From positions 327,100 to 391,099 of the forward strand of contig NZ_KL543998.1 in the NCBI RefSeq assembly GCF_000711955.1: a stretch of DNA of 64,000 bases, written 5' to 3'. The stretch's first letter is position 1, and every line of letters begins with the position of its first letter. The stretch comes from Nevskia soli DSM 19509. GTDB lineage: Bacteria > Pseudomonadota > Gammaproteobacteria > Nevskiales > Nevskiaceae. The position numbers and the translations under genes are program-made. The notes below the pieces were generated by a model that was given only the letters and a program-made list of their open reading frames with translations, searched no databases and was not told where the DNA came from. Below, one piece after another: positions 33,555 through 42,508 of the stretch.

Positions 33555-36500
33555 CTAGCCCTGACGTCGCCTGCGGCGAAGCACTGCCACACCGAGCGGC
33601 AACAGCGTGAACAGCCCGAAGGCACCGCCACCGCCCCCGCCGCCGGAACCGCCGCTGGAAGAACTGCTGCCCGATACGCCACTCGACGAGCTGCCGGGAG
33701 CGGTGCCACCCGAAGACGAACCGCTGCCTGACGAACTGCTGGACGTGGTGCTCCCCGAGGAACTGCTGCTGGAAGTTCCGCCGCTGGACGACGACGCGCC
33801 GCCCGACGAACCGCCGCCCGAACTGCTGCTGGACGAACTGCTGCTGGAGGAAGCGCTGCCCGAAGAGGTGCTCGAAGAACCGCTGCTGGATGAACCGCTG
33901 CCGGACGAAGAACTCCCCGAAGACGAGCTGCCTGAAGAACTGCCACTGCCGCTCGAGGACGCGCTGCCGGAAGACGAACCGCTGGAAGAGCCGCCGGAAG
34001 AACTGCTCCCCGAGGAACTACCGCCGGATGAGCTGGCGCCCGACGAGCTGCCGCTACCGGAGGAACTGCTGCCGGAGCCGCCCGAGCTGGAACTGCTGCC
34101 CGAACCGGTGCCGCAGCTATCGTTGCCGATCAGCGTGTAGCCGAAGCGTGTGCCGGCGGCATCGACCGTCTCGCCCACCGCGATCTGCGTGCCGGCACCG
34201 GCGATGCTGGGCGGCAGGTCGATGAGGATGGCGGTGGTGCTCAGGATGCCCTGCAAGGTCTCGCCGGTGCTCAGCTTGAGCACGGACTTGTCCAGCACCA
34301 GGGTGATGGTGCCGTCGGCGTTGAAGCCACTGGCGGCATCGAGCGACCCAATGTCCTGGTACAGGGTGAGCAGGCCGAGGGCGCTGATCTTGACGCCGCC
34401 GAGGCTGCCGCGCTTGCCGTAACGGAAAGTCGGCGTCAGCGAATCGGTGCTCATCGAGACGTAATAGGCCGTAGTGTCGCCCGGCAGGGTGAAGAACACC
34501 GCCCAGCGCGTCAGCGGCGTCACCGTGGCCAGCGTATCCACCTTGAGCGTGAACACCAGCTTGCCCGGCATGTTCGTCGGCTCGGCCACACTGGCCGTGA
34601 GCAAATCCTGGCCCGGCAAGGGATCGGGCACCACCGGCAGCAGACTGCCGACGATCGGCACCGGCAGCGGGATGCTGGAGCTGCCGGCCGGCGAAGTAAC
34701 CAGGGTCTTGCCTGGCACCGTGCAGGCCGTGGGCACGCCCGCCACCGTCACCGTCTGCGTCACCGGGGCGCTGACGGCGCCATGCGCGTTGCGCACCGTC
34801 AGGCTGGCGGTGTAAACACCGGGCGAGGCGTAGGTGTGCGGCGCGAACACCGGCACCAGCTGCTGCAACGGCAAGGTATCGTCGCCGAAATCGAGGGTGT
34901 AGTACTCGATGGTGTCGCCGGCGGGATCGCTGGAGCTGCTGGCGTCGAAGCCGACGTTCAGCGGCGCCGGGCCGCTGCTGGCGCCCGACTTGAGCCGCGC
35001 CACCGGCGGCCTGGGCGCGACGCAGTTCCCGGAGGCGGCCGGCAGGGCGGCGTTGACCGCGGCCAGGTCGATACTGCCGAAGCCGGTGGTGTAGTCCCAG
35101 CCGGTGGTGGCGATGTAGTCGCCATTGGTGCCGGTGGTGACGTCATGGAAGCCGGTGGCGGTGGAGAACAGGCCGCCGGCCGTATCCAGCTTGTAGTACG
35201 CCGGCGCGGCGAAGCCCAGGGCGTTGCAGTGCGCGCTTTGCAGGCGCGCCCAGGCGCCGACCGCCAGCGGCGAGGACAGGCTGGTGCCGACCACGGCGTA
35301 GTGGGTGCCGCCGACGATGGTGTCCGCCGAGGCGGCGATGGCGACCTCAGGCAGGTAGATACCCGCATCCATCGAAATGTCCGGCACACCGCGACCGACG
35401 CCAGTGCCGCCGAGCAGCTTGCCGAACAGGCCGAGACCGGGGATGTTGGTCAGTCCGTAGGACGGCACGATGCCTTTCTGCCAGATCGGCGCCGCTTCCA
35501 GCACGCTGATGCCGCCGCCGCCGGACAGCCAGGCGGTTTCGGAGCTGTAGTTGAACTTGGCGTCGGTGACCAGGGAGGTGCCGCCGACCGCCACCACGTA
35601 GGGCGAGGAGTCGGGATAGTTGGCCAGCAGCGGGATGCCCGCCAGCGGCGCACCCAGCAAGTTGATCGGCGAGCAGACGCCGCCGTCGTCGCCGGTGGAG
35701 GCGTGCCAGCTCAGGCCCTCGACCGCGGCCTGCTCGAAGGCCTGATCGGAGGAGGCGATGTCCGGCAGCAGCAGGCCGGTGGGCGCCAGCAACTCGCAGG
35801 TGCCGTAGGACATGTTGCCGGCGATGGCGTCGCCGCTGGTGGCGAAGTCGTTGTACTGGCTGATCAGGTCCGTGGTGCTTTCGGAGGCGTAGATGATGAG
35901 CTTCTTGACGTTGTGGGCGATGGCGGTCGAGGACTGCGTGTCCAGATCCCATTCGTCGTCGCCGGCGCCGGTCGGCGTCGGCACACTGAACGGCGCCGTT
36001 TCACGCACCTCGACCGGGACATAGGGCAGGCCGTATTGCCGCTCCATCTGGCGCAGGTCATCGACCACGCTGACGTTCTCGCTGCCGTAGGTGGAGATGG
36101 CGATGGTGGACTGCGAGCCGTCCGGCGAGGTGCCGGCGTCATAGGCGACGTCCCAGGCGGTGGGCGGGAATGCCGTGATGACCTGCCCGGCCGCTGCCGC
36201 CGCCGCGCTCGCCCCCTTCAACATGCCCAGGGCGCGCGAGGCATTGGGGGTCAGCGGCGTCAGCACGGCGCGCGCTTCCTGTTGCTCCAGGCTGGTCTTG
36301 AATTCGGCCATGTTGTTCGGGCCCAGCACCGCCAGCACGATGCCGCCGAGGCTGTCCGGCACCTGCAGGTCCTTGACGTTGGCGCGCACGATGCGGCCAT
36401 TGCGCGGCACCAGCACCAGCTGCGTATTGAAGGCTTTCTGCACCACCGCCGCGGTGCCGGTGGCGCTGACCAGCAGGCGATTGCCGGCCAGCCGGACGTT

Positions 36501-36875
36501 GCTGAAGCCTGCGCTGCGCAAGTAGTCGACGACTTTCTGCGCCTGCGCCTCGCTCGGCGAGAACGCCGCCGCGAACTGCGCCGGCGTCAGGTATTGACCA
36601 TATTGCGGATTGCCGGGGGTGTAGAGGTTTTTCAGCAGCGCATCCAGCGCGTCCTTGTTCTGGATCTTCAGGCTGAGGTGGACGTTCATGGTGGTGGCGG
36701 CCGGCACCGGCGCCATGCCGGCAGAGGCATCGGGCGTCACCGCCTTGGACAGCGTCGCCTCCCAGGCCGCGAGCGAAGGCAACGGTGCGGCGAGCAGCGC
36801 CAACAGCATTCCACCGGCGAGCAACGAACGGCGCCGCCCGTCAAACAGCTTCTGCAACAACGATTTCCCCGACAT
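33555..36875 (-). CDS. S53 (kumamolisin/sedolisin) protease with PKD domain, serine-rich stalk and GlyGly-CTERM-like tail
   Basis: 1106 residues. Signal peptide to ~37; Pro-kumamolisin activation domain ~60-195 (LSLKIQNKDALDALLKNLYTPGNPQYGQYLTPAQ); S53 catalytic domain ~235-615 with the full set E308/D312 (DDEWDLD), oxyanion D396 (STGDDGG) and S532 (VGTSLSSP); PKD domain ~622-711 (FDASSSSDPAG ... YASPGVYTASLTVRN); an unassigned beta-rich domain ~720-918; a roughly 150-residue Ser/Gly stalk 922-1075; then Gly run, one hydrophobic helix AFGLFTLLPLGVAVL and RRRRRQG. That ending fits GlyGly-CTERM sorting, which in other bacteria is processed by rhombosortase before type II secretion. So this is a secreted acid-type endopeptidase. 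The ribosome site AGGGGGATTC supports ATG 36875. Confidence 0.9.
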   Translation of the reverse strand: MSGKSLLQKLFDGRRRSLLAGGMLLALLAAPLPSLAAWEATLSKAVTPDASAGMAPVPAATTMNVHLSLKIQNKDALDALLKNLYTPGNPQYGQYLTPAQFAAAFSPSEAQAQKVVDYLRSAGFSNVRLAGNRLLVSATGTAAVVQKAFNTQLVLVPRNGRIVRANVKDLQVPDSLGGIVLAVLGPNNMAEFKTSLEQQEARAVLTPLTPNASRALGMLKGASAAAAAAGQVITAFPPTAWDVAYDAGTSPDGSQSTIAISTYGSENVSVVDDLRQMERQYGLPYVPVEVRETAPFSVPTPTGAGDDEWDLDTQSSTAIAHNVKKLIIYASESTTDLISQYNDFATSGDAIAGNMSYGTCELLAPTGLLLPDIASSDQAFEQAAVEGLSWHASTGDDGGVCSPINLLGAPLAGIPLLANYPDSSPYVVAVGGTSLVTDAKFNYSSETAWLSGGGGISVLEAAPIWQKGIVPSYGLTNIPGLGLFGKLLGGTGVGRGVPDISMDAGIYLPEVAIAASADTIVGGTHYAVVGTSLSSPLAVGAWARLQSAHCNALGFAAPAYYKLDTAGGLFSTATGFHDVTTGTNGDYIATTGWDYTTGFGSIDLAAVNAALPAASGNCVAPRPPVARLKSGASSGPAPLNVGFDASSSSDPAGDTIEYYTLDFGDDTLPLQQLVPVFAPHTYASPGVYTASLTVRNAHGAVSAPVTQTVTVAGVPTACTVPGKTLVTSPAGSSSIPLPVPIVGSLLPVVPDPLPGQDLLTASVAEPTNMPGKLVFTLKVDTLATVTPLTRWAVFFTLPGDTTAYYVSMSTDSLTPTFRYGKRGSLGGVKISALGLLTLYQDIGSLDAASGFNADGTITLVLDKSVLKLSTGETLQGILSTTAILIDLPPSIAGAGTQIAVGETVDAAGTRFGYTLIGNDSCGTGSGSSSSSGGSGSSSSGSGSSSGASSSGGSSSGSSSSGGSSSGSSSGSASSSGSGSSSGSSSSGSSSSGSGSSSSGSSSTSSGSASSSSSSSSSSSGGGSSGGASSSSGGTSSSSSSGSTTSSSSSGSGSSSGGTAPGSSSSGVSGSSSSSGGSGGGGGGGAFGLFTLLPLGVAVLRRRRRQG

Positions 36876-37329
36876 GTGCCGAATCCCCCTGCCCTTTTGA
36901 TAGACAACGCAGCCGGCACGCTTCGCCAGATATCGCGATGTGCACGGCTTCCCCCAACCGTTCAGCGGCGCTCCCTAGTGTCTTTCAGGTGTTACGCCAC
37001 TGCTGTCCCGTCTTGTACGCCGCGATCCCCATCGCCTCGCGGACCGGCCTGTTCGACAACGCAAGCAAAGTGCCAAGCCGGACATCAGCCCGCTGGCCTG
37101 TCCTGAATGATTGAAATTGTGGCGAGCCGGCCGCGCAATTGTGCCGAGCTGCCGCGCGGGCATCGGCCCTGGCCGCAACGCGGCTGTCTATTGCAGTGTT
37201 TCCCCGAGACGGCGTCGGCATCGACATGCCCCCATGTTCCGAACTACAACCGGTGCCGTTTATGGTTTTTAGTCGCGGCACGCCGTTCCAATCTATCGGG
37301 ACACGCCGGCGGAAACAAACAACGGGGGT
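36876..37329. other. Intergenic region between acyltransferase and S53 protease genes
   Basis: 454 bp, no supported gene on either strand. It includes the likely promoter of the protease gene (its near end is comparatively AT-rich, for example TGATAGACAACGC at 36898) and the 3' end zone of the acyltransferase. I could not define a -35/-10 pair, terminator or repeat. Confidence 0.35.
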
Positions 37330-38535
37330 TCAGGCCTGTTGTCCGGCATCCGCGGGGCCCGCCGGATGCGGCGCGCCGGCAGCCCGCCGTCGCAAGATCC
37401 GGTCGCGCAGCCGCAGCGCGGGCTTTTCCACCGCCAGATGCAATGCCCACCCGCCGAGCAAGGCAGTCAGCAAGGCACTCAGGAACACCTCGTTGCTGTC
37501 CGCCGGAAAGCCGTAGCGGGCAAGCAGGACCTGGGTCAGGTGGATCAGCGGCTTGTGGATCAGATACAGGGAATAGGAAATAGCCGCGATGAAGGCCGTG
37601 ACGCGGGAATCGAAGCGGCTGAGCACGCCGGATGGGCTCAGGGCCGCCAACACCAGGACGCCGTAGCCGAGATCCACCAGCGGATAGCCGAACACGGTGG
37701 CATTGAAGGTGATGAGATCCGCACAGAGGAACCAGGCCCCGGTGAGCATGGCCAGAGCCAGCAGCAGCAAGGCATTGCCGTGCCGCGTCAGGCGCGACCA
37801 CAGGCTGGGCTGGAAGTGGTACAGGGCCGCCAGGCAAACGCCCGTCACCAGGCCGTCCATGCGGTTGTAGCTGGGGTAATAGATCCACTTGTAGTAGGTG
37901 ATGCCCAGGCCGTTGCGGCTGCCGGACTGGAGGATCGGCTCGATGAACAGCTCCCAGCCGTAGAAGCGCAGGAACAGGCCCAGGCCGAACAGCACCGGCA
38001 CCAGCCACAGGGCCCAGCGGCGCGGTTTCAGCACCGCCAGGGCCAGCACCACCAGCGGCATCAGCAGGTAGAACTGCTCTTCGACGCAGAGCGACCAGGC
38101 ATGGGAAAAGGCGCTTCTGGTGCGCAGGTCGAGGCCGAAGTTCTGGGTGAAGGTAAGGAAGCGCCACAGCGGCGGCAGCTCGCCGCGCTCCTTGAATGCC
38201 GGGATGCTGAAGTACAACAGCAGCACCGCCAGGTAGGCGGGCACGATGCGCAGCAGGCGCTTGAAGTAGAACTCGCCCAGCGCCAGCGGCCTGCCGCCGG
38301 CCACACGGCCCAGCAACTGGCCGCCGATGAGGTAGCCGCTGAGCACGAAGAACAGGTCGACCCCGGTCCAGCCGAAGCTGCCGACGGTCTCGACCCATTG
38401 GGGATGCCCGAACAGGCCGAAGTGGAAGATCAGCACCAGCAGGATCGCCAGCGCGCGCAGATGATCCAGGCCGGCCAGGCGCTTTTCCGGCTGCGGGCTT
38501 GGCACGGTAGCGAATACTTGATCGGGGGTGTGCAT
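37330..38535 (-). CDS. Acyltransferase-3 (OafA/YrhL type) membrane acyltransferase
   Basis: 401 residues from ATG 38535 (an upstream in-frame ATG at 38586 adds 17 unrelated residues). The family start LAGLDHLRALAILLVLIFHFG with the proposed catalytic histidine is at residues ~22-40, followed by GWTGVDLFFVLSGYLIGG and the RLLRIVPAYLAVLLLYF helix; about ten membrane segments. Such enzymes transfer acyl groups from the cytoplasm to sugars of surface polysaccharides, lipid A or antibiotics. The acceptor is unknown and no glycosyltransferase genes flank it. Confidence 0.87.
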   Translation of the reverse strand: MHTPDQVFATVPSPQPEKRLAGLDHLRALAILLVLIFHFGLFGHPQWVETVGSFGWTGVDLFFVLSGYLIGGQLLGRVAGGRPLALGEFYFKRLLRIVPAYLAVLLLYFSIPAFKERGELPPLWRFLTFTQNFGLDLRTRSAFSHAWSLCVEEQFYLLMPLVVLALAVLKPRRWALWLVPVLFGLGLFLRFYGWELFIEPILQSGSRNGLGITYYKWIYYPSYNRMDGLVTGVCLAALYHFQPSLWSRLTRHGNALLLLALAMLTGAWFLCADLITFNATVFGYPLVDLGYGVLVLAALSPSGVLSRFDSRVTAFIAAISYSLYLIHKPLIHLTQVLLARYGFPADSNEVFLSALLTALLGGWALHLAVEKPALRLRDRILRRRAAGAPHPAGPADAGQQA

Positions 38536-38741
38536 CGGGTTCCGGGCCGGCGTGGAATTGGCAAGGCGGTGCGGCCCCTGCGGCAAGCGATCAGCTTAGA
38601 GCGCGATTGTGCAAACGGCGTGCAGCCGCCGTGCAAGATTCAACGCGGTCTAAGCCTGAGCTGCGGGTTTTGCCACGGGAGGATTGCGCTCTGATCAACA
38701 CCGGACGATGCTAGCGGCATCATCCCGGAACTGAACCGCCC

Positions 38742-39968
38742 TTGACCACGCTCGATCTTGCCTTTGCGCGCTCCCAGTTTCCCGCCTTCGCCGAACCCTC
38801 CCTGGCGGGACAGGCATTCTTCGAGAATGCCGGCGGCTCCTATGCCTGCCGCCAGGTCATCGACCGGCTCGGCGAGTATTACCGCCGGCTCAAGGTGCAG
38901 CCCTACTATGCCTACCCCGCTTCGCAGGAAGCCGGCGAGTGGATGGATGCGTCCCATGTGCGCCTGGCCGAGTACCTGAATGTCGGCGTCGACGAAGTCC
39001 ACTTCGGGCCTTCGACCTCGCAGAACAGCTACGTCCTGGCGCAGGCCCTGCGCAAGCTGCTGAAGCCGGGCGACGAGGTCATCGTCACCAACCAGGACCA
39101 CGAAGCCAACAACGGCGTATGGCGCCGCCTCGCCACCGACGGCGCGGTACTGCGGCAATGGGCGGTCGATCCGGACAGCGGCATGCTGGATCCGGGCGCG
39201 CTGGACGGACTGATCAACGAGCGCACCCGCGTGCTGGCCTTTTCCCAGTGCTCGAACATCGTCGCCCACATCAACCCGGTGGCCGCGATCACGGCCAAGG
39301 CCCGCGCCGCCGGGGTGATCACCATGGTGGACAGCGTGGCCTACGCGCCGCATGGCCTGCCCGACGTGACGGCGCTCGGCGCCGACATCCTGCTGTTCTC
39401 CCTCTACAAGACCTTCGGCCCCCACCAGGGCGCGATGGTGGTGCGGCAAGCGCTGCTCGAGCGGCTCGGCAACGAGGCGCATTATTTCAACGGCGCCTAT
39501 ACCCGCAAGCGCCTGGTGCCCGCCGGCCCCGACCACGCGCAGATCGCCGCCGCGCGCGGCGTGGCCGAATATTTCGATGCGCTGGACGCCCACCACGGCG
39601 GCGGCACTGCGGCAGGCCGGCCGCAGCGCGTGCGGCAACTGCTGCGCGAAGCGGAGTTACCGCTGTTGGCCCGCGTGCTGGATTACCTGTCCAAGCGCAA
39701 GGACGTACGCCTGCTGGGACCGGCCGATGCCTCAGTGCGCGCCGCGACCATCTCCTTTGTGCCATTGAAGAAAACGCCCGCCGACCTGGTGCCGGCGCTG
39801 GCCCGCCACGGCATCATGGCCGCCGCCGGCCACTTCTACGCGGTGCGCCTGCTCGAAGCCCTGGGCGTCGATCCGGCGCGCGGCGCGCTGCGGCTGTCGT
39901 TCCTGCACTACACCTCGGCACAGGACATCGATCAACTGATTGCAGCACTCGATAAAGTGCTCGGCTAA
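38742..39968 (+). CDS. Class V aminotransferase, cysteine-desulfurase-like PLP enzyme
   Basis: 408 residues. Fold-type I PLP enzyme of the NifS/CsdA-like branch: FFENAGGSYACRQVIDRL opening, FGPSTSQNSYVLAQAL, TNQDHEANNGVWRRLA (stacking histidine), MVDSVAYAPHGLPDVTALGADILLFSLYKTFGPHQGAMVV with the PLP lysine in SLYKTFGPH, and C-terminal LRLSFLHYTSAQDIDQLI. It may be a cysteine desulfurase-like or an isopenicillin-epimerase-like enzyme; no iron-sulfur genes are nearby. The start is TTG at 38742: no ATG/GTG exists between the upstream TAG (38712) and the domain. Inference on substrate is not possible. Confidence 0.85.
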   Translation: MTTLDLAFARSQFPAFAEPSLAGQAFFENAGGSYACRQVIDRLGEYYRRLKVQPYYAYPASQEAGEWMDASHVRLAEYLNVGVDEVHFGPSTSQNSYVLAQALRKLLKPGDEVIVTNQDHEANNGVWRRLATDGAVLRQWAVDPDSGMLDPGALDGLINERTRVLAFSQCSNIVAHINPVAAITAKARAAGVITMVDSVAYAPHGLPDVTALGADILLFSLYKTFGPHQGAMVVRQALLERLGNEAHYFNGAYTRKRLVPAGPDHAQIAAARGVAEYFDALDAHHGGGTAAGRPQRVRQLLREAELPLLARVLDYLSKRKDVRLLGPADASVRAATISFVPLKKTPADLVPALARHGIMAAAGHFYAVRLLEALGVDPARGALRLSFLHYTSAQDIDQLIAALDKVLG

Positions 39969-39993
39969 CCACTCAGTTCGGACCGCCCTCGCT

Positions 39994-40737
39994 TTATCCG
40001 ATTCCGGGCCTGCAACCATCATCCGCACAGCGGCGCGCCCAGACCAAAAAAACCAGCAGGACCAGGGCTTCGGCCCACAGACCGTCAGCGCGCGGCAGCG
40101 GCTGGGGAATGAGCGGCGAAACCGCATAGACCACGTCAATCATCGTGTGCAGTGTCGCCGCCAGAAGCAGCGATCCGCTCATGCGGTACATCACCCCGAA
40201 GATGCAGCCGAACAGGAACAATTCAAAGAAGCGCGGCCAGCTGTAGGACCAGCCGCCATAGCCGTAGTGATAGAGCGCAAAAACAACGCTGGCCAAGAGA
40301 ATCGCAACCGCCTTGCCCAGCCTCTCCTCCAGCAGATTCTGCACGATGGTACGGTACACGATCTCTTCGCGCAGGCCGACCACCGGGCTGGTCAGGACGA
40401 AAACCGTGCGTGCAACGGGATCTGTCCAGTCATCGTTGCCGAACAGCAGCGGCACCGATAGCAGCATCACCACTCCGACCAGGAATGATGGCTTGCCCAA
40501 CGTTTCCAGCCGCGCGGCTCGGCTCCGGATCAAGGGCCGGTACAGCTTCCAGTAGAGCGGCAAGGTCAGGAGTCGCGCCACTGAGATGTACAACTCCACG
40601 CTGATACCGGAAAAGTACCTCGGCATGAGCAGACGCGTCACCAGGGCATAGCTCAGCTCGATCGTCACTACTGGAAGCAGGAGACCCAGCGTGCCACGCC
40701 AATCCGATGCGCCCTTCCAGGCAGGGTCGTGTCGCAT
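39994..40737 (-). CDS. CPBP family intramembrane metalloprotease
   Basis: 247 residues, about seven hydrophobic segments. The CPBP (Abi/CAAX protease-like) motifs are all present: GLREEIVYRTIVQNLLEE (E-E-x-x-x-R) near residue 125, VVFALYHYGYGG (F-x-x-x-H) and ATLHTMIDVVYA (H-x-x-x-N/D-type). Members cleave membrane or prenylated substrates; the bacterial role is usually unknown. The ATG at 40737 overlaps the stop of the upstream gene by one base (TGATG), so it is translationally coupled to the secreted protein gene that precedes it. Confidence 0.84.
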   Translation of the reverse strand: MRHDPAWKGASDWRGTLGLLLPVVTIELSYALVTRLLMPRYFSGISVELYISVARLLTLPLYWKLYRPLIRSRAARLETLGKPSFLVGVVMLLSVPLLFGNDDWTDPVARTVFVLTSPVVGLREEIVYRTIVQNLLEERLGKAVAILLASVVFALYHYGYGGWSYSWPRFFELFLFGCIFGVMYRMSGSLLLAATLHTMIDVVYAVSPLIPQPLPRADGLWAEALVLLVFLVWARRCADDGCRPGIG

Positions 40738-41516
40738 CACAGCGGCCAGGGCTCGGGCACCCGCCCCGACAGCGCTTCGATCAACTGCTGGCGGTAGCCG
40801 GCGTCGTCCCATTCCTTCACCGCCTGCGCGGCGATGGCGTTGGCTTCGTCCTTGCGGTGGTTCTGCACCAGCAGGGCGATCAGCAGTCCGGTCTTGTTGG
40901 CAAGGGTCTTCTGCGCGAACGCCTTCATCTCATCCGGACGGTCGGCGGTGGCGGCGAGCTGCGTCACCGTGCGGTATTGATCGAGGATGGCTTGCAGGGC
41001 CTTCTGCGGCTGCAGGTATTTGCCGCACAGCGCATAGTCCTTGGCCCGCACCAGCGAAGGCTGGGCGATGTCGTAGACCTGGCTGGCCACTTCGTTGCGG
41101 TTGGCGTCGAGCCAGACAAATAGCCCCCGCGTCGCCGCGTCGTCCTTCAGCGCCCGGTCGATGGCGACGACTTCATTGAAATAGCCTCGCGCACCGTCTC
41201 CCTGGCGCACATGATCGGCCGCCGCGTCGCGCTCGGCCCGCAGCTTCTCCAGCGCCGGAGGGTAAGCCTGTCCCAGCGAAGCCCAGGCGTTGAGGGCATA
41301 GGACAGGCGCACGCCGTACAGGCCCTGGGCGTAGTCCAGGGCGTGCTCGTGGAACCAGACCTGTTTCGCCAGCGCGTCCGCATAGTGCTTCGCCGCGGCA
41401 TCGGCTTGCGCCTGGCCGAGGATCACCATGGGATCGGGTTGCGGCGGCGGGACCCAGACCGCGGCGCAAAGCACCGGGGCGACGGCCAGCAGCATGAGGG
41501 CCAGCAGGACTCTCAT
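40737..41516 (-). CDS. Exported helical-repeat protein of unknown function
   Basis: 259 residues. The start at ATG 41516 gives a Sec signal (RVLLALMLLAVAPVLCAAVWVPP); an ATG at 41585 is possible. The body is alpha-helical with a tetratricopeptide-like look (ILGQAQADAAAKHYADALAKQVWFHEHALDYAQGLYGVRLSYALNAWASLGQAYPPALEKL; two cysteines only). Probably a periplasmic scaffold-type protein. It precedes and is coupled to the CPBP protease gene (TGATG overlap), which suggests a joint role; this is inference. Confidence 0.7.
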   Translation of the reverse strand: MRVLLALMLLAVAPVLCAAVWVPPPQPDPMVILGQAQADAAAKHYADALAKQVWFHEHALDYAQGLYGVRLSYALNAWASLGQAYPPALEKLRAERDAAADHVRQGDGARGYFNEVVAIDRALKDDAATRGLFVWLDANRNEVASQVYDIAQPSLVRAKDYALCGKYLQPQKALQAILDQYRTVTQLAATADRPDEMKAFAQKTLANKTGLLIALLVQNHRKDEANAIAAQAVKEWDDAGYRQQLIEALSGRVPEPWPL

Positions 41517-41682
41517 GCCGGAATGCCTTGCCGAAGTCCTGGCGGCCGGTTCCGGGGCGATTTGGCGGGTATGGACACCAGCCAAGGATAGATCACCTCA
41601 CCCGGCCCCGCCGACCGCGCCCGCTGGCGCGGATCACTGCAGGGACGGCGCACGCTGCCCGCGTGCGCGTCCTCGCACCGGC

Positions 41683-42366
41683 TTACTTGCCGGCCTTTTC
41701 CTTGGCTATCAAATATTGCACCAGCTCGATCGTCTGCGCTGCGCCGCCGGCCGAAGTCGGGGTCACGCGATACTTGCCGTTGACGATCAGGGTCGGCGTG
41801 CTGTCGACCTGGTAGCTGAGCATCTCGGCATCGGAGCGCTTGATCTGCGCCTCGACGGTGAACGACTTGGCCACCGCCAGGAAGTCCTCGGGCTTGACGC
41901 CATAAGCGACATAGAACTTGGCCACGTCCTCGATGGTCGGCTGCTCCGACTTGGGCAACAGATGGCCGGTGGTCTTGTCGGTGATGGCGAGGGTGCCCTT
42001 GCCCCATACCGCGTCGTACATCGCGTCATGGCTCTTTTCAGCCACGTCCAGGCTCTGCGCCGCGAGGAAGGCGCGCTGGAACACCGGCCAGTCCTCGGAA
42101 GTATTGAAGGCGGCGGGCAGGTAGGCCATCTTGGCCTCGGGCGGCAAGGCGGCCTTGAGCTTGTCCAGCGTCGGCTGGAAGCCGTTGCACGCCGGGCAGG
42201 CATAGGAAAACACGTCGAGCACCTCGATCTTGCCCGGGGTCGACACCGGCTGCGCCGGCTCGACGCGGAAGTAGTTCTTCCCTTCCACCCACTTGCCGCC
42301 CCCCTGCGCGACGGCGGCACCGCCGAACGCGAGCAGGGCCAGAACAACGACGAAACGCTTCAGCAT
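41683..42366 (-). CDS. dsbA: DsbA thiol:disulfide oxidoreductase
   Basis: 227 residues. Periplasmic oxidase that inserts disulfides into exported proteins and is re-oxidised by DsbB. Signal MLKRFVVVLALLAFGGAAVA; thioredoxin fold with C57-P-A-C60 (FSYACPACNGF); helical insertion ~75-175; cis-proline in STPTLIVNGKYRV. The active-site dipeptide is PA rather than the PH of E. coli. Start ATG 42366 follows GGAGATTGCA. No dsbB gene is visible. The many cysteine-containing exported proteins in this window are potential clients. Confidence 0.93.
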   Translation of the reverse strand: MLKRFVVVLALLAFGGAAVAQGGGKWVEGKNYFRVEPAQPVSTPGKIEVLDVFSYACPACNGFQPTLDKLKAALPPEAKMAYLPAAFNTSEDWPVFQRAFLAAQSLDVAEKSHDAMYDAVWGKGTLAITDKTTGHLLPKSEQPTIEDVAKFYVAYGVKPEDFLAVAKSFTVEAQIKRSDAEMLSYQVDSTPTLIVNGKYRVTPTSAGGAAQTIELVQYLIAKEKAGK

Positions 42367-42508
42367 TGCAATCTCCACAGGCAATGAATTCGACGGGACT
42401 GGTGTCCCGGCCACTTTTCCGACCACCCTCGCCCCGCGCCGGTATAGGGCGCCGCGAGGCATCGCGCCGATCTTACCGGGCGGCGCGGACTCATGGACTG
42501 CACCCGGC

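Noticed and set aside
33607..34140. 177-residue proline/glutamate/leucine-rich plus-strand frame
   Set aside because: It is the reverse strand of the serine-rich stalk of the protease (Ser codons read backwards give Glu/Leu/Pro); no independent signal.
34782..37106. 774-residue plus-strand frame opposite the S53 protease
   Set aside because: Antisense of a complete catalytic protein; composition dominated by Gly/Arg/Val/Asp.
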